Assembly (NCBI GenBank): GCA_037576195.1
Contig: CM075102.1
Location: forward strand, 28,640,745-28,704,744
Length of the DNA: 64,000 bases
Direction: 5' to 3'
Origin: Phytoseiulus persimilis
Taxonomy: Eukaryota > Arthropoda > Arachnida > Mesostigmata > Phytoseiidae
The notes beneath the pieces were generated by a model. The model saw only the letters and a program-made list of their open reading frames with translations, was not told where the DNA came from and searched no databases. The position numbers and the translations under genes were made by a program. The stretch's first letter is position 1, and every line of letters starts with the position of its first letter. Of this stretch, positions 23,701 through 37,868 are shown in pieces.

Positions 23701-26700
23701 TGTCGTCAGAGTCACGATCGTCGAATCAGAATCGGATCTGTCTTTCGACAGCGCTCATGGGGCGAAACGCTCGTTGCTTGTGCGCCGGATAACACCGACG
23801 AGAAGTATCGAGCTCAGATAGTTGTCGGCCGCATATTTCAAGAATCGAGGAAGAGCAGCTATGAGTTGTGCAAGCCCGAGACTAACTTCCCTGGAGTGGG
23901 TGAGAACTCCCATATCGCGCGTCTCAATCAGTCACTCTTCTGCTGGTCCATGCCTCAAATCCGTCGTTTGAAGGCCGTCACTTTCTCCGCGCCACATCTC
24001 TGTATCGTTCCAACGGTGGCGACGACGACGACATGCGAAGAGCAGGCCACTTTCTGTGAACGCATCCTCAAAGCTCAGTCCGTCACCCTAGCACAGTCGC
24101 TGATGAGAGAAACAGTCAGTATGGGGTCTTCGGTGGGAGGGAATGGCATCACTTCTCGCATGGTGAATGCCCCATATGGCTTCTTCAAAAAGCCGAGGAG
24201 TCTAGTAACTGCCATCGCCATTCTCATTGTCGCGACGGACCCGAGTCCAAATTGTCTGAACGGTGTCTGAACGCTCTGCATTCGTCTCGGGAGCGACGAT
24301 AGTGTTGGTTTGCTCAAGTTCCACATATTTATCCCGAGAAATGAGCTGCAACAGTCGCCTTTGTTCGCGCTGACAAATTGGGGCTAGAAAAGGGGGAAGG
24401 CCATACAGATGGACGGAAAGATAGCTGCATTGAACCGTCCCGCGGATCCAGACGATAGGAGGGCTTGACATTGGAGTCCTCCAAGACAAGTTTGATTTGA
24501 GCGAGAATCTTCTGGTTTTCGCGCGATATTTTCTTCAAATTCCTTTCGCTGGCTGCTCCAGAACTCCCAAAGACCAGCAATCGAACGCTCAACGACCATC
24601 ACCTGAACGAACACTGCGCAGCTACGGGGTAGCCGGCCGGTGAGCTAGGTTCCTCTTGTCCGTACATACAAGTTCTCCACTCGACAGCTCAGAACAAACA
24701 TGTGTTCCCCGCGGCCGTATGCACTGTGTTGCAGAGCCGCGAGGAGACATCGTTGGAGAACTGTTGCGTGGCGGACGAGTCGATCCAGCTGGAGTGGTCA
24801 AACGCCCTCAATCGCAACTTAATGCGCTGCCCGATGTCGTTAAGCCCATCAGACGATGGGTACATTGTGTACTCGATAGCTGCTGTCGGGCTCCCATCGA
24901 ATTCGCTCAACGAAGACTCAATGAACGTTCTTCTCTGGATTGACGGTTCCCCCTGGAGACGCCTCGTTAGGTGGGAGGAACTCTCATCGAAATGCGAAAA
25001 ACTTTGAGTGACTGTTACGACCGAATGGTACGGAACGCGAATCGGAGGAGTGGAAAAAATAAAGGCAACCATTACGAGTTCCTAATGGCATCGATCGGCT
25101 TGGACGTCGTCGGAATTCACAGAGGAAGCCTGAAGAGTCTGAAGGTACGATTTAGATTCTGGGACTGCATCTTGTGCGTGAGAACAGCATCCGTCACTCC
25201 TTCATTCGTCCTTCTCTTGTTCCGTACGGCACTAACCACTCTGAGAAGGAGTTCGGGAGAGTCCGACGTTTGTCTTTGCGTGCGGTGGGGAGGATCCCCG
25301 CGCACATTCAGATTCAGAGCACAAGCGAATCGAGAAGAGTACAAAAGATCTCTGGCGGAAGAAATGTTCAGAAAACAGTTCCGGGTACTGCTTCCAGTTG
25401 AAAATTATTGGCGTCGTGTTCCGGAATCGAAAATAAAAACTTCATCGACATAAATAAACATTTCATCCTTACGAATAACAATGACGAGACAGCAGAATCG
25501 CATTGAGAACCAGATTCCGATTCGCTCTACTCGGTCAAGATTAATACGTACGTATTACGACTTCAGCTCTGAGGCGACTGTCTGATTTTAAGGAGAAACT
25601 CTTCACGGTAGGGCTCGCCTTGAGCAAGCCTCGACGGTTGAGGAGAATTCTCGGCAGAATGCGTTTTTTTTCTGATATGTGTTCTCTGCTTTTCGTGTTC
25701 GCGAGTGAAAAAATGAGATTCGCTTCGAGGAAACTTCTGGATCGACGACAGACCGTCAATCTATCAATCCGCCGATCAGAGAAGTGAGGAATTCTCAGTG
25801 TGTCGACGAACAGAAGCTTAATTAGCTAATCATAATCAAATAAACTGCGCGAAAATCTCATCTCCCGGAGTCTATGGCGTTCCCGAGGCGCTGGACGAAT
25901 TCAGAGGAAACGAGGGAATGGAATTGACACAAATGGTGTCATTAGCAGGAATTATGGCACATTCGTGCTGCGGTGCGAAGTCAGAAGTGCCCTTCCCGAG
26001 CCCGCGTAGAGCTGCTGGATGCGGACTTCCGAACATCCGAGCGGGTGTGGAGTCCGAACTTGGCTCCCCCACAGATCCACTCCCGGAGCACGCAAAGCCG
26101 TTCCGGCTATCTATGAATGATTGTCATCTTCTGAGACGACGAAAAAGGCTTGGCGCCTCAGCCGAGACGAGTACCGGGTGTTAACATCTTCTTCCTTTTT
26201 TGCCATCTTCTGTCAGTGTGTTCGGTATATTCTCGTCGGTATGTATAGAACTTATTCTGATAAATCAGTTCGATGCGAGCGATTCCATATTCGAAGGCGG
26301 AAGGGTCCTGTGTGGTCGTCGCTCTGCAGCCTTACTCTGTCTGAGATGTCTCAATTCACGCCGAACAGATGGATCTTCGTCGATATCGCCAGTGTGGGAG
26401 GCGTTTGCCATCTTATCGGCTTCCAGCAATGTGTTCGGAGACCGCATGGCACCAACAAGCCCATCCGACGGTGAGGCGAGATAAATAACTGCTCACGCAC
26501 TTACACAGTGAATTCTCAGACTGCTGCGACAAGCCGATAGACACTCCCCCAGCATTGCAGTTGGCTGAATTTTTCTTTCACATTTTCGGTCGTTGTCAAC
26601 GAGGCCTTTCTCCTGTTTCCTTTCTCGCTCACAAAGCGCCAAATCACAACTGCAGTTTCCGCGGTCAACCTTGTGGCTAGAATTTGCTTTTCGAAGAATC

Positions 26701-29700
26701 CTTGTCGTCGTGATCAAGTCGACCGGTCACGCATCGAGAGAATCTAACCTCCCAGCGATATCGGCGCGGTAAGGAACTGTGGTCGGAACAATAATGCTGT
26801 ACAAAGTGCCCGATGTGTGTTGTTCAAACATCGACAGGGCGTTACCGCGTGAATCCGCGCTGACCTATCCTCGGCGTCTCCTCCGCCTTTCGAATCACGT
26901 CCGATAAATTTTTCACAAACAAAACGAGTGAATCAACACGACGACAACGAACAGCGGCGTCGTCCTAAATTATCGCGAGAGGGAAAACACCGAGTCCTTA
27001 GAAATTAGCGGTGAATATGGGTCCTGTTCCGATAGAGCCTAACCAGCAGCCATATCGTCGGAGCAGCGACTCATCGGAGCCGAGGTCAGTGAAGTTCCGG
27101 TGAGAGAACGTCAGAGTCCTAGGAGGCTCTGAGTAAGTTCCTTCGGCGGCTTTGCTAAAAATACCTCCCCAGGGAAAGAATTCTGAGAACCTTCGTGCCT
27201 CGCTGACTCCAGACAAGGCAACCGGCCACGGAAAGCAGACCCACTTGAAGGATCGAGCCTACGGAAAAATTCCGCGAGAAATTCGGGCGGAACTCTTTCC
27301 GAAGAGAGAAAGTTGTGTGAGCCACCGGCATCAGCGAAGCAAGTGAGCGAAAAGGCAGACGGAACCATTATACGGATGATTTCAGAAATACAATACCGTT
27401 TTGCGTGAGCCGCTGAATAAAGCCGCTGTTCACGCAGGCTTAACGGGAGCTTTTTTTCTCACACATGATGGAAACCGATCGAAGCTGCAGCGGATCACTT
27501 CTTCAGAAATTTCCTCGACCGAGTCCGTTCTGAGAAGTTTTGTCCAGCAGCTCTGAACACAACGCGATTTGGTACAGCTTCTCGAGCTACACATAGAAAG
27601 GGGAATCAGACGCCGACCTTGGAATTCCTGGAGCTCTATGGCTAAGGGATGACTTCTGCTTCTCTGCCGCTGCGGTGTCGTCTGTCGCGGTCTTCTGTTA
27701 CTTTTCGTTGCTCCATTCATTCATACACCACGAGAAGGGTCGCTGTTCCCAGCGCGGGGAGAAATTGTTCCGTTGTTCACAATTGAGCCCAACGAGAAAT
27801 GGGCGCTCGTCGCTTTCGACCGGAAGGTGACTCCGCAGAAAGCGAGGCCGCGGACCATCAGTCCCTTATTCACTATTATTCAGCATCTTAGTTTCTTCTG
27901 TAGAAACACACAGCTGACTTAAGTGCTTCGCAAGTGCTTGACCAAGACGCATTTAGTTTTCTTGTCCACATTTTTCTGCCCAAGTCAGCCGACCAACAAG
28001 CCAGTCAGTCAACAAAACAAGCTACCGGCGGCCACATTCACACACACAATCCCTGAAGATTTCTCGCAGCGCCGAGAGCGCTCAGCGCCATAACATACCA
28101 GGAAGTAAGTCCGGAGTCAATTTAGGGAACGAGAATAGCTCCGAAAAGCTTCTTATTAAATTATAGGCGCCTTGAGAGCGAGCCGCGTAAGAAACGCTGG
28201 CGTAAATATCGGCGGTCTCGACTGATACACTACAGTCGGCACAAGATCTGGCAACCCGAAACGGAATCTACCGTTGGATTCGCCCGAAGCGCAAAACTCG
28301 AGAACTGCGTCGAACGCTCGGAAGCCGACATTGGGCGGGAGCATGGCGACGGCGTCCGGAAAGTTTGGCGAGTTGCCTAAATCCACTGGAAACCCACTGG
28401 ACGAAAGCGTTGGAGACTCGCATTCGGTCGTCTGGCCTTATTGGAACAATGAGATGATTCTCCATCTCGTCTATACGTCAACGAGAGAAACCTACACAGT
28501 CGGAGAGATGGAAAGCGTCCAAACACGAGGCTAATCAAAATCAATGAGAAAGAACTGTGCCACCGCTTCGCTGGACTTCCCTGAAAGCCTACGTCAAGTT
28601 CGAGCTCCGAATACTCGAGAGGAGACGAAACAGCTGTGCCAGGGAAAATCATAACTTGGCCGCGCTGTTTGGGGGGAATCGCTGATGAGAAAGAAGCCAA
28701 GTCGGGATTCCCCGAAGAATCCAACTACACGTGGTCCGAGCAAAAGGCATTGACCTACGGCGGCCTTGGCAGTGCGCTCGGCGCTGCGAACCATCGAGCG
28801 AGTTGCTCAAATAGCTCACCCAAAATGAAGGGTTGATTCTGGGGGAGCCGCATCCAACTTTTGCCAGCTGAGCTTCGACTCCGGTTCATCAATCACACCC
28901 ACAATGTATTCGACACGTGGTCGACCTGGTTCGCGAGTCATAGCTCACAGTGTGGTTGCAATCGATCGGAACGGATGAGCCCATCCAAGTGATTGATTCC
29001 AGTAGCGCTTGCAGCGCACGAACAATCGGAGCGATACAGAAAATGGAGAACAACCTCAGCTCGACTATACCCGCCTGCGAGATTACCCCGACTCACGGGC
29101 CCCGACGACTCGTCAGTACTAGATGGTATTCCATAAATATTGTATTCGCGACGAGCTCCGACCTCGCTCAACAGCCGCTCTGCTCGCCAGGTATTTGAAA
29201 TTCTTTCGGCTCATCTGTTGGCGGCGATGGATCACGCGGCGACCGAATTGCGAAGAGCTAGCGCGGGAGCATCCCGCGTCAGTGAACGAAGAGGAACTAC
29301 TCTGTGTGTCATTACGATTGGCCGGGGAAGAGGTATTCTCCTTCGAAAACAGTCCGTTTGACCTTTTCCGGGTTTTCCGTGACGGAGGGTCTTTCCAGAA
29401 GGGGAGAACGAGTAACAATCAGAAAACGGGTTTCCCGCGGGAACCGTACCGCTCTCACAATGGGTCGCGCGGCTGGAAAACTAGAGCCTGAACGATCGCG
29501 ATGACTCACGGAAGAATACTCTTCGGAGGAATCGAGCTGCCACTCGATCAACATTCGCGCGCTTCCTCCAGGTCCCCCGCTCGTTGTCGTAGGGTACGAT
29601 ATTTCCGGGAAACTTTGACTGCAGCTTCATCTGGTGCTGGCACCACACACACACCGTTTCACCTCGAAACGGTCGACTTGCCGCGCAGCTTTCAGAAGTA

Positions 29701-30804
29701 AACAGGATGGAATCCTCCTAATTTCTTCAGCGAGCACTGCATACATTGTTTCGAGGCGCTGAATACAGTCATGTGTTTTCTGTTGCAAGAATCGCGTGGA
29801 CAAGTGCATGAAAAACAGATGGAGTGCACAACAATGATACTGACGAAAGACAGCATCCAAGGCAGCATAATTCGACAAGTGATTGTAGCGCCGCCGGGGC
29901 TTCTCAGCCAATGTCAATGTCGAGGCGCGGCAGGTATCCTGAGCTGAGGAGGCCTCTGAAAATTGCGGCCTCAGAACAAACTCGCGGGTCCAAAGGACGG
30001 TGATCAGCGGAAGAGCTTGATTATCGACTCCCAGCAAGATGAGTGGGAGGGCTTCCATGAGGATCGGTCTCGATTCGCGACGTGATACGTGGCGCGGAAC
30101 CCGGACTATTCTCCTACGGCACGCGAGCTCCCGATTCAGATCTCAGAACCCGACGATTGACTCCGCTCGCCTGGTATTCAGATGTTCGATCAGCGTATCA
30201 TTCGATTTCACCCCATGGCATTTCTATCACGTGACACACGTACAGAGAATCTGCTACCCCTTCGAAGAACTACGAATATTGCGTGCGCTCCAGAATTTTT
30301 TGTTGTTCGTGAATCACCGTGAACCGATTCGTTGTAGCAAAATTCTGTCCCACGTCTTTGCTACTCAACACATGAAGGAGGTTCTCTCACGAGCATCTGT
30401 ATCCAACCATGTTGCCGCTACTAGCTGAACGCTCACACTTTGCCACATTCGGAGTGAACTCACCGTGAATAGTAGGCATTTGATCTCCTTAAACGCTCCT
30501 ATGCATCCCAAGAAAGACACTAGCGTGACGAGGCTGCCAGTGGCCACTAAAATCGATGCCGAAGACACGTAAAGGTCCGAGCCCAGCAGTCTAGCCATGA
30601 AGCTTCTGAAAGAGAAATTCTGTGCTCAGGACACACGAGGTTGGGAGCAAACAAAAGCAACTTCTAGGAGCGGTTCTCTCAGAAGAATTACCTGTCTGCA
30701 AGGGTCCAAACGCCAACAAAGAGAATAATGATCCCGCCGATCAGTATCAGCAGGTTTGTGACGAGGAGGGCCGACTTCACCAGTCGGCCGCATCCTTCCA
30801 GCAT
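17742..30804 (-). CDS. tetraspanin, seven exons over 13 kb
   Basis: Exons 30804-30692, 30605-30464, 21992-21918, 21832-21737, 21616-21527, 21390-21310 and 17873-17742 join in frame to 242 aa. TM1 is NLLILIGGIIILFVGVWTL. TM2 includes ILVATGSLVTLVSFLGCIGA followed by FKEIKCLL. TM3 is FFGILFMIFVVLLVGGILGY. The large extracellular loop has KCCG, VPESCCV, PEC and NC (six cysteines, the usual disulfide set). TM4 is AGVGLAVASLILLAMILS, preceded by CHTKVRDFVEAHSE. Tetraspanins organise integrins, proteases and other partners in plasma membrane and endosomal microdomains. The order and exon phases match CD63/CD151-type family members, though I cannot name the ortholog. Intron 2 is about 8.5 kb and intron 6 about 3.4 kb, against roughly 80-190 nt elsewhere. 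An acceptor-like TTCCAG just before the ATG suggests a further 5' UTR intron. Confidence 0.92.
17874..21309 (-). other. tetraspanin intron 6
   Basis: 3.4 kb between the last two coding exons. It holds many short frames, none convincing, and a GGTGGTGGCGGT-like patch near 20890. No nested gene recognised. Confidence 0.6.
21993..30463 (-). other. tetraspanin intron 2
   Basis: 8.5 kb between the TM2 and TM3 exons. Longer open frames occur (22532-23047 plus, 24971-25453 plus, 29627-30058 minus), but each is matched by frames on the opposite strand and has no domain signature. No nested gene or transposon recognised; enhancers could lie here. Confidence 0.55.
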
Positions 30805-30809
30805 TCGTG

Positions 30810-33800
30810 TATCTGGAAGATTGGAATTTCACTTTGAGAGAATTTCTGATAAATTACAGAGCAACACTCCAGACTAATCAGTTCGCAGTGTCCGGGACCT
30901 CCCGAAATGGAGTGATTCGGAAATTTTCGCCCCGTCCGAACAGGTTTGAACCCTTCTCCGGAACGGTTGTTCGAGATAAATCGTGTCATCATAATCGAAC
31001 GCGAATGACCGTCCGGGAATTTCGGACGTCATGAGGAGTGACTTCGGAGCTGGTTTGAACCCGCTCGATGGTTTTCTGATGATCCTGACGACTTGCGCAT
31101 TGTGAACCGTTTGTGTGGCGCGATTCCGGAAGAATGTGCCAACCGCTTGGAGTCGTGTTCGACGCGGCGTTCGACGTTGTTAGACAACGGGAACATGATC
31201 ACGGCTCCTCTCTGAACACGGGTGCCGAATCCCTGGCCGAAGTTTTGCCGTGCTTCTCGGGAGCTTGACAAAGCTTGGTGTCGAAAATTTCTCCTCGATA
31301 AAATCTAGCCTCGAAGCAGGCTCGTTCCTGCCCGGGCAGCTTTCATGAGATACTGGTAACAAAAGAGCTCGTTTCCTACGGGCAGAAAAGCGGGAATACA
31401 TTTTGTCCAGGGAATCGCTGTATGCAAACCACTGTCAGTTGGCATCTTTGCCATTTTGGGGTCAACGATGGCAAGTGGGTCAATCTGAGACAGCCATCAG
31501 CGTCGGATCTTCCGAATCGAATGCCAGGCATCGGCGTTCGCAATTTAGCAAAACATTCGCTCAGGGCTACTACGATTATTATTGAGAGTAAAAGTTTCGA
31601 GAGAAAGCTCCGTGGTCGGGCTTCCCGCTCATGATACTATAGGTGGATCCCGATGCGGACTCTGGTCTAGAACAGAAAGTTCGAAGTCAAGTTCGAGGGA
31701 TACTCACACCAGAACTTGCGTTTGAGCTTCTGGACGATTCCCATGATCACTGTAGTTTCTGTCAACTGCCGCGGATGATTCCGGAGAACGGAGGGAACAG
31801 GAAGAGACCTCGGTGTTCCGAAGCTTTCAGAAAGCTCCCCGCTTCACTTGTACCGCAGACAATTTGAAGATCCTAACAAAACCTAGCAGAGAGTTTCTGC
31901 CGACCACAAGCTGTCCACCGTGAACTCTGTTATACGGATCCCATTTCGGCTAAACCACCATGAGTTCCACTGCGCGCGCACTCAACTGAACTCGCTCGTC
32001 GTGGGGTTTGCGCAACAACACTGGACGACGGAGAATCTACTTGCGCACTGAACCAGTATGACAGGCAGCTACAGCACTGGAGCAACCTGGTCAATGTTGG
32101 TAAGACAGCCGCAGCTCCTCTGAAGCAGCGCTGTCAGTACTTCAGTTGTGTCGCTCGGTCGACTTCTGCGGGAACTTCAGCCATTCCGGCGAAGAAACGG
32201 TCCCCAGCCCTTTCCTTCTCGGCCGAAATTCTCTTGTTCTCTTTCTCTTTTCTTCTTACGCTTACGTAACACGCGCGACAGTGTAAAGACCTCATCGAAC
32301 AGACAGACACCGCTTAGAGCTGGCAACGAGCGAAAGTGCGTGGAGAGAAATCGGAGCAACCGATCCCCCATCTCTCCACCCCGTCCAGCAAGTGTGAGCG
32401 CGCGGCCGACGACGGGCTCTCTTGCTGCGCTGACGTCAATGATGGCATTGATTTGACTCTGACGCTCGACCATCGTGGCAAAGACACAGACCACTCCGGC
32501 CGCACCGATTCGAAGCGCTCTTTTTGGCGCTCGACTCTTGACGCCAACCTTGGGCTAGAGCCAGGACTGTTTGGAGTGGGGCTGTCCCTTCGCATGATAA
32601 GTTGAACCAGTCAGGGCGGGGTGTGCTGCTCCGGCTGACGTAGATGAAGTCGCTCCGGGTTCCCTGCCGTCAGGCCGATCGAAGATTGAGAGCAACCGAA
32701 CTTTGCGTTGGCTTATCGGACACGCAGAGATAAGCGAATACCACCAAGTCGTTGATGACGGCGTTCTCCCCGGCGTGGACAACTCGGTTAACCGAATGAG
32801 ATTGTGAGTTCTGCGATTCAACGACAGAGGCCTGGTCCTAGCCACCCTGCTCGAACGGGTCAAAATCCGCCACTTCCTTCTTGAGGACTGGATCGAGGCA
32901 CAGCGTCTGATTTGAATATTCGACATTCGCAGTGTAGAGAATCTATCTAGGCCTCAGAAAATTACAGCATTTGACAGACCAGTACCCGTTCCTGGTACGT
33001 TCCCTCGTACTTCCTCGATAAGTTTCAGACAATGATTCTGAGCGAGTGCCTCGCACACTGAATAACGAGAAGGTCCCCCGACGCGTTCCGACCACGTTTG
33101 AGGGGAACAGCCGGGAATTCCAGCGAGGGTATGGAACAATCTAGCGTCCGGTCGGGCTGGATATGATTGAAGCCGGCGCTGCTACGGCGTACATTCTTCT
33201 GTAGCCGCTTGACCAGAGTTGGCTCATAAGCAACGCTCAGTCAAATATGGTGCTCATGGTGTTGACAGATTAGTTGACAATCAGATTGCATATCGCCTGA
33301 TAGTGACGTGAAGTCTCTGAAGCATGCGAAAACCTCCTCGCCATCGACCGTTGTCTACCCGGGGCGGACATCGCTCCGACCAGCTTTTTCAGAGCTCCGA
33401 ACTGGGATCTCCTGATCTCAAACATCGCCATGGATGGATCACTCACATCAACGCCGGCTTGAGGTGGGAACTGCGAGGGTATGCAAGCCTATCGCACTCA
33501 TAGCGGATTGATCATACTCTTCCGGAGAGCTCGTAGATCTCATCATCTCATGTACGAGACGTACCGCGCCCTTGCCACCATCGCCTCCCGAAACTTCTAA
33601 AGTAGGGTCCGGCGAGAAATTTCCCATCTTGATAGATGCTGATCGATTCGTAATATCAGAACACTTTTCACTGAAAGCTTGACGCTCGTAGAATATTTTC
33701 AATATTATTTCATGCGTGCAGAGACCTAGCGTAGGTCCTGCTTGCTAGCAGCGAGCAGTTTCGGGAGCCGCTCGTTGATGCAGGAAAACCGGAATTTGAC

Positions 33801-36800
33801 GGAGCCAGGATTCAAACCTGGAGGGCAATCTCGGGCCAGCAAGCGACAACGACCATCCTCACCAGATTCCCCGATACATGGAAGAACTTCCTGTCTGCGA
33901 GCCGTGCCGCGGAGAGCCAGAGCTTGGCTTCGGTCAACATTCAATCTAAGAACTGCGGGGGTCGTATCCGTCACAAAAATATTAACTGATCTGAAATATG
34001 ATGCTTTCAACGAGCGCGGCATCATAGTATCCAATGATCGCATCCCTATCGCCGATTAGTACAGGGCTTGACCTGATATCAATGACGAGAAAGGAAAAGC
34101 TACTCAAGAAACGGTTGGGATGGCTACGGGCAGCTTCAGGGCTGCACAGCCCGGTCGAAGGAATCGAGAAAATAACTGAGAAGAGACGCATTCGAGTGAG
34201 TAATAGAAATGAGTGAGCTCGGTGCATCCGAAATGAGGCCGGTGAGCAACTTCATGGTACAGCGGCTCGAGCCGTTTTCCCTACGGCATCTCCGAGTCCG
34301 GGGAAATCCGGGAGCAAATTGAGAGACAAACTGTATGAGTCTCTGGGCTGTCAGATTTTGCAGCAGTACTTTTCCAGATTGAAGAACGTGACGGTCGGCC
34401 ACAAGGGACTTCGTTTCTCGGAAATTCGTCGCGTCAGCGAGTCTCCCCATGGATTACCACCACATTCTGGCATTATTTGAGACTCTTCTCTGCCGCATCA
34501 AGTCAATATTCAGCCCAGGATGACTCTCTGAAGAGTTGACGCCATCATTCGCTTCCGTGGCGGGCTGGGCTCTAAACAAATCTATTTGGAGGTCTAACTT
34601 TGCTCCACCAATGATGCACCACCATAGTAGTGACAGCTTGCCTATCGGAGACGGGAGTGCCTCGATTCGATCCAATGCATCGGAGTGAAAAGAGGTTAAC
34701 GTCCTCCTGAACGACCTTGTAACTTTCACACGCCACCGTCGGAGAAAACGAGGACGTTAACAATGAGAGGAAATAACTCTTGGAGTTTTGAAAATACGAG
34801 AAACGTATCCCCGTGACGCAGCTCGGACTCAGTGGAGCTGGATGATCTGAGCGCCATTATATTTTATGAGCGCCATGAATCCCCTGCGAAATCATTTCAT
34901 TGTTCGAAGCGTCTCTTGAACACCTTGTATGATCACCGACGACTTGACCATCAGCCACGCGGAAAACGCCATTGCCAACAGTCGACGAGAGGCTCCATTG
35001 ATACTCAGTTCTACCTTTCGTTCAGCGGCTTTTCCAGATATCCCGGTCTTCCGTGCTGGATCTGAGAATCGCTATTTTCGGAGCTGGAAAACCCTCAGGT
35101 ATGTCCGGGAACAATGAAACAAAACCGAAGTGGACTCACGCCGAGTAAGAAGCGGGAAATCCCTTCTCGATCAACGGACAACGGTGTCTCCAGCGCTGCT
35201 CGTCACGATGCATGCCTGATCGGGAATCGAGTCTCGGAAGATGAGAGAGGCATGTAGCGTCACGCTCGGGCATTATCAGCCTTCAGGGCAGATGATGTAG
35301 CGATTGCTTTCAAATGTCCACGTCATCTTTCCGACCGTTCCTCCGACATCAATCACAGTGAGAAAGTTGAATAAGGAGATGGGAGACGAATGAGTGGGAT
35401 GCCAAAAACTATATCCCTAGGCAAAGAAGCATCCGTTGTAGGAATGAAGGTTTTCTGACCCAGTTCTCCGTATTCGTGTCGAGATGGGGCTCTACTGCAA
35501 ACGTTTGCCGATAACAGATACCCTCTTTCTAAGTCTGGGAAAAATTGACTCGTAGCTAGAACCCAGAAGAACAACAAGACAAAACGCTCTATCATTCTCG
35601 ACGACAAACCCAAGCCCGCATTCGTGACATATCAGGGGATCGTTGCCTCCCCCAACTGAAACTCCTTGCTGAATATCATCCATTCAGTCAGGCAGAATGA
35701 GTCCCATCACCATATTCTCCACAATCATCCACGACAGTCACATCGAAACAGAAGAGATCCGTGGTACGAGATGCTTTTCGTTATCTGCAACGCTAGTGCC
35801 GGTGATAGCATTTCCGAACGTCTAGGGTGCTAACAAACAGTTTGTGAGTCCGTGCCGCAGCCATCGCCTTCGATCGGCGCCGTATTCCTCGGATGGATGC
35901 GACAGGAGGGTATTCGAAAGAGCTCTGCAGGCGGACCCATTCAGTCGAGATGATAATGACTTCTGCCGGACTTTGAGGCTATCCGCCGTCGCTGAGAGGT
36001 TACACGAAATCTCCAAAAAGGCTCTGTTCAGAGGGCTGGAAGTAAGTAAAGTCAGATGCCGATGGGGAAGTTATGACAACGCCCCTTGTCGGGAGCGAAC
36101 TTGCTACGTTCAGCTCACTGGTGCGGATTGTGGTGCTGGTTCCTGCCTCGAACGCTTTCCAGTGTATGAAAATTTCGGTGATACTATATATGCGGATCTG
36201 GGACTCGGATCTGTTGGGAGGCCTGGTGCGGACGGATAGCGCTATTCTGGCTTTTCAGTTCTCATTCGTTGAAGCTCCCAGAGGTGAACATGCCAGTTGG
36301 CAGTAGTTGGAAGCCTCTATGAATGGTTGTGAAGCGATCGAGCGATGACTTGCTCAAAAGTGGAATGCATAGACGCAGCTGTCTTTCCCTCTAGCGAATC
36401 AGTTTGCGCCAATTCATTCTGCTCAATCAACAATCGGCGATCGAGGTAATTATTTTTGGAGATGGATGAACGCTTTATCGACCGTGATCTCGATCGGCGC
36501 AAATCCTAAACAACCGACAATGCGAACACGCTCCGTAAGTTGCCATAAGTTAGAGTTGGATTGGAGGATTCCGAGCATAGACTTCAAGCCCACATGAGCA
36601 GAGGTTCCCTCATACAATGCATGGTGGAACCTCCGGTCGCTCGAGAAGTTGTGATCTACGTTAACCAAACATCGATGGAATCAGTGCGATATCGAGTAAA
36701 ATTGGCCGAAAGAGTTCCCTTCCATATGGTGTATTTTTAATCACGAATTGAATGTAACGATTCTGCATCATCGTAGACTAGGGAGGCAGCTCAGAACGTG

Positions 36801-37860
36801 GCTATCTTCCTCTTTGCTACCTCAATTTCTCACAGTCATTAGTTGGCGAACTTCTTCCCAGGTGCTCAGTGGAAGTATCGTTGACAGGAGCTTAATACTT
36901 GATCTTCTCGTTCAGGAAGGGTTCAGCTGCATCAGCTCTCGCAGGCGACGATCGACGACGTTATCGTCTACCCTCAATGAGCTCTTCACACTCATCAAAT
37001 CCAAAACTTTTTTGGCCGCCTTCCAAATCACGGATTCGGTGTACGATATGCGAACAATTTCCATTCGGAAAAGCCGTCAAATTCAAAGAAAATGATTAGC
37101 GCTGGACCCTTCCGAGACTCCAATCGACTCACCGACTTCTGCAGACTCTCCGCTGAGCTATTCGGAACCGCTCTGAGCAGTTCGATGAAGTATGGATTCG
37201 GGGTCCGCCCGATTTCTCCTATCTATCACTCTTCAATTCTTGAGGAAATTCCTAGAATTGACGAGGTTGTGGCCAAAAGGAAGTCCCCTCCCGCATGGGA
37301 GGGGAACTAGAGAATTTAAGGAGCTCTGGGGGAAATATTCAGACACGGCGTTTTGTTTGTTCCGGTCCAAGTTGATCCTTGCCGAGGTCTCTTCGATCTC
37401 ACGCCGCAAGCCGCCTGCATTATCTGCATTTTCCTGTTTATTGGAAGACGATCTTGTTCACCGCGGTTTGAAACTACTTATTCTCATAAGGACGCCCCGG
37501 TGAAGTTGAGCCTCACTCCGATATCCGACACTGCGTGGAACCTTTATAATTGCCCATAATCAATACTCAATTATACTGCGGACTACCATGATCAGTGAGC
37601 CACATTCCAATCACGGACATTGATCATCATTCTGGTTGTAGCGCTCGTCAGACCGAAGGAATAGTAGTGAGGAATAGGAATCCCGATGCGCGAGGAAATC
37701 AGGTCAACCGATGATAAGAGTCAACAAGACTATGCCTTTACTTCTCGAGTGAAACTATATTGCAACTCCATCTATTCAGGTCCCGACAGCATTTGTTTTG
37801 ATAATATATTGATCCCACGAAGTAAAGATTGGTGTCACTTGATAGGTGGTTTCGAGGTTA
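30810..37860. other. gene-poor 7 kb
   Basis: No recognisable protein domain or splice-consistent exon chain. A nearly open plus-strand stretch at 32680-32926 (one internal TGA) may be a decayed ORF. A tRNA-like arm lies near 33800. The rest is unassigned. Confidence 0.45.
33793..33868 (-). repeat. tRNA-like (SINE head) fragment
   Basis: The minus strand contains CCAGG-TTTGAAT-CCTGG, a perfect 5-bp stem with 7-nt loop like a tRNA T arm, differing by one base from the Pol III B box. The sequence after it (CTCCGTCA) has no pairing 5' partner about 70 nt upstream, so it is not an intact tRNA gene. Confidence 0.3.
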
Positions 37861-37868
37861 TTTCAGCT

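Noticed and set aside
24971-25453. 160-aa plus-strand ORF inside tetraspanin intron 2 followed by AATAAA
   Set aside because: Amino-acid composition is Arg/Ser-heavy as in random translation, with no domain; the AATAAA nearby is weak support.
29627-30058. 143-aa minus-strand ORF inside tetraspanin intron 2
   Set aside because: It has no motif, no splice signals or poly(A) signal, and lies in a region open on both strands; likely chance.
32680-32926. Nearly open plus-strand reading (VVDDGVLPGVDNS ... LERVKIRHFLLEDWI)
   Set aside because: It is interrupted by a TGA, has no recognisable family and the opposite strand is also open; could be an old ORF but not supportable.
33742-34059. 105-aa plus-strand ORF near the tRNA-like arm
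   Set aside because: Its translation (EPGFKPGG) is just the reverse of a tRNA T arm; not a protein gene.
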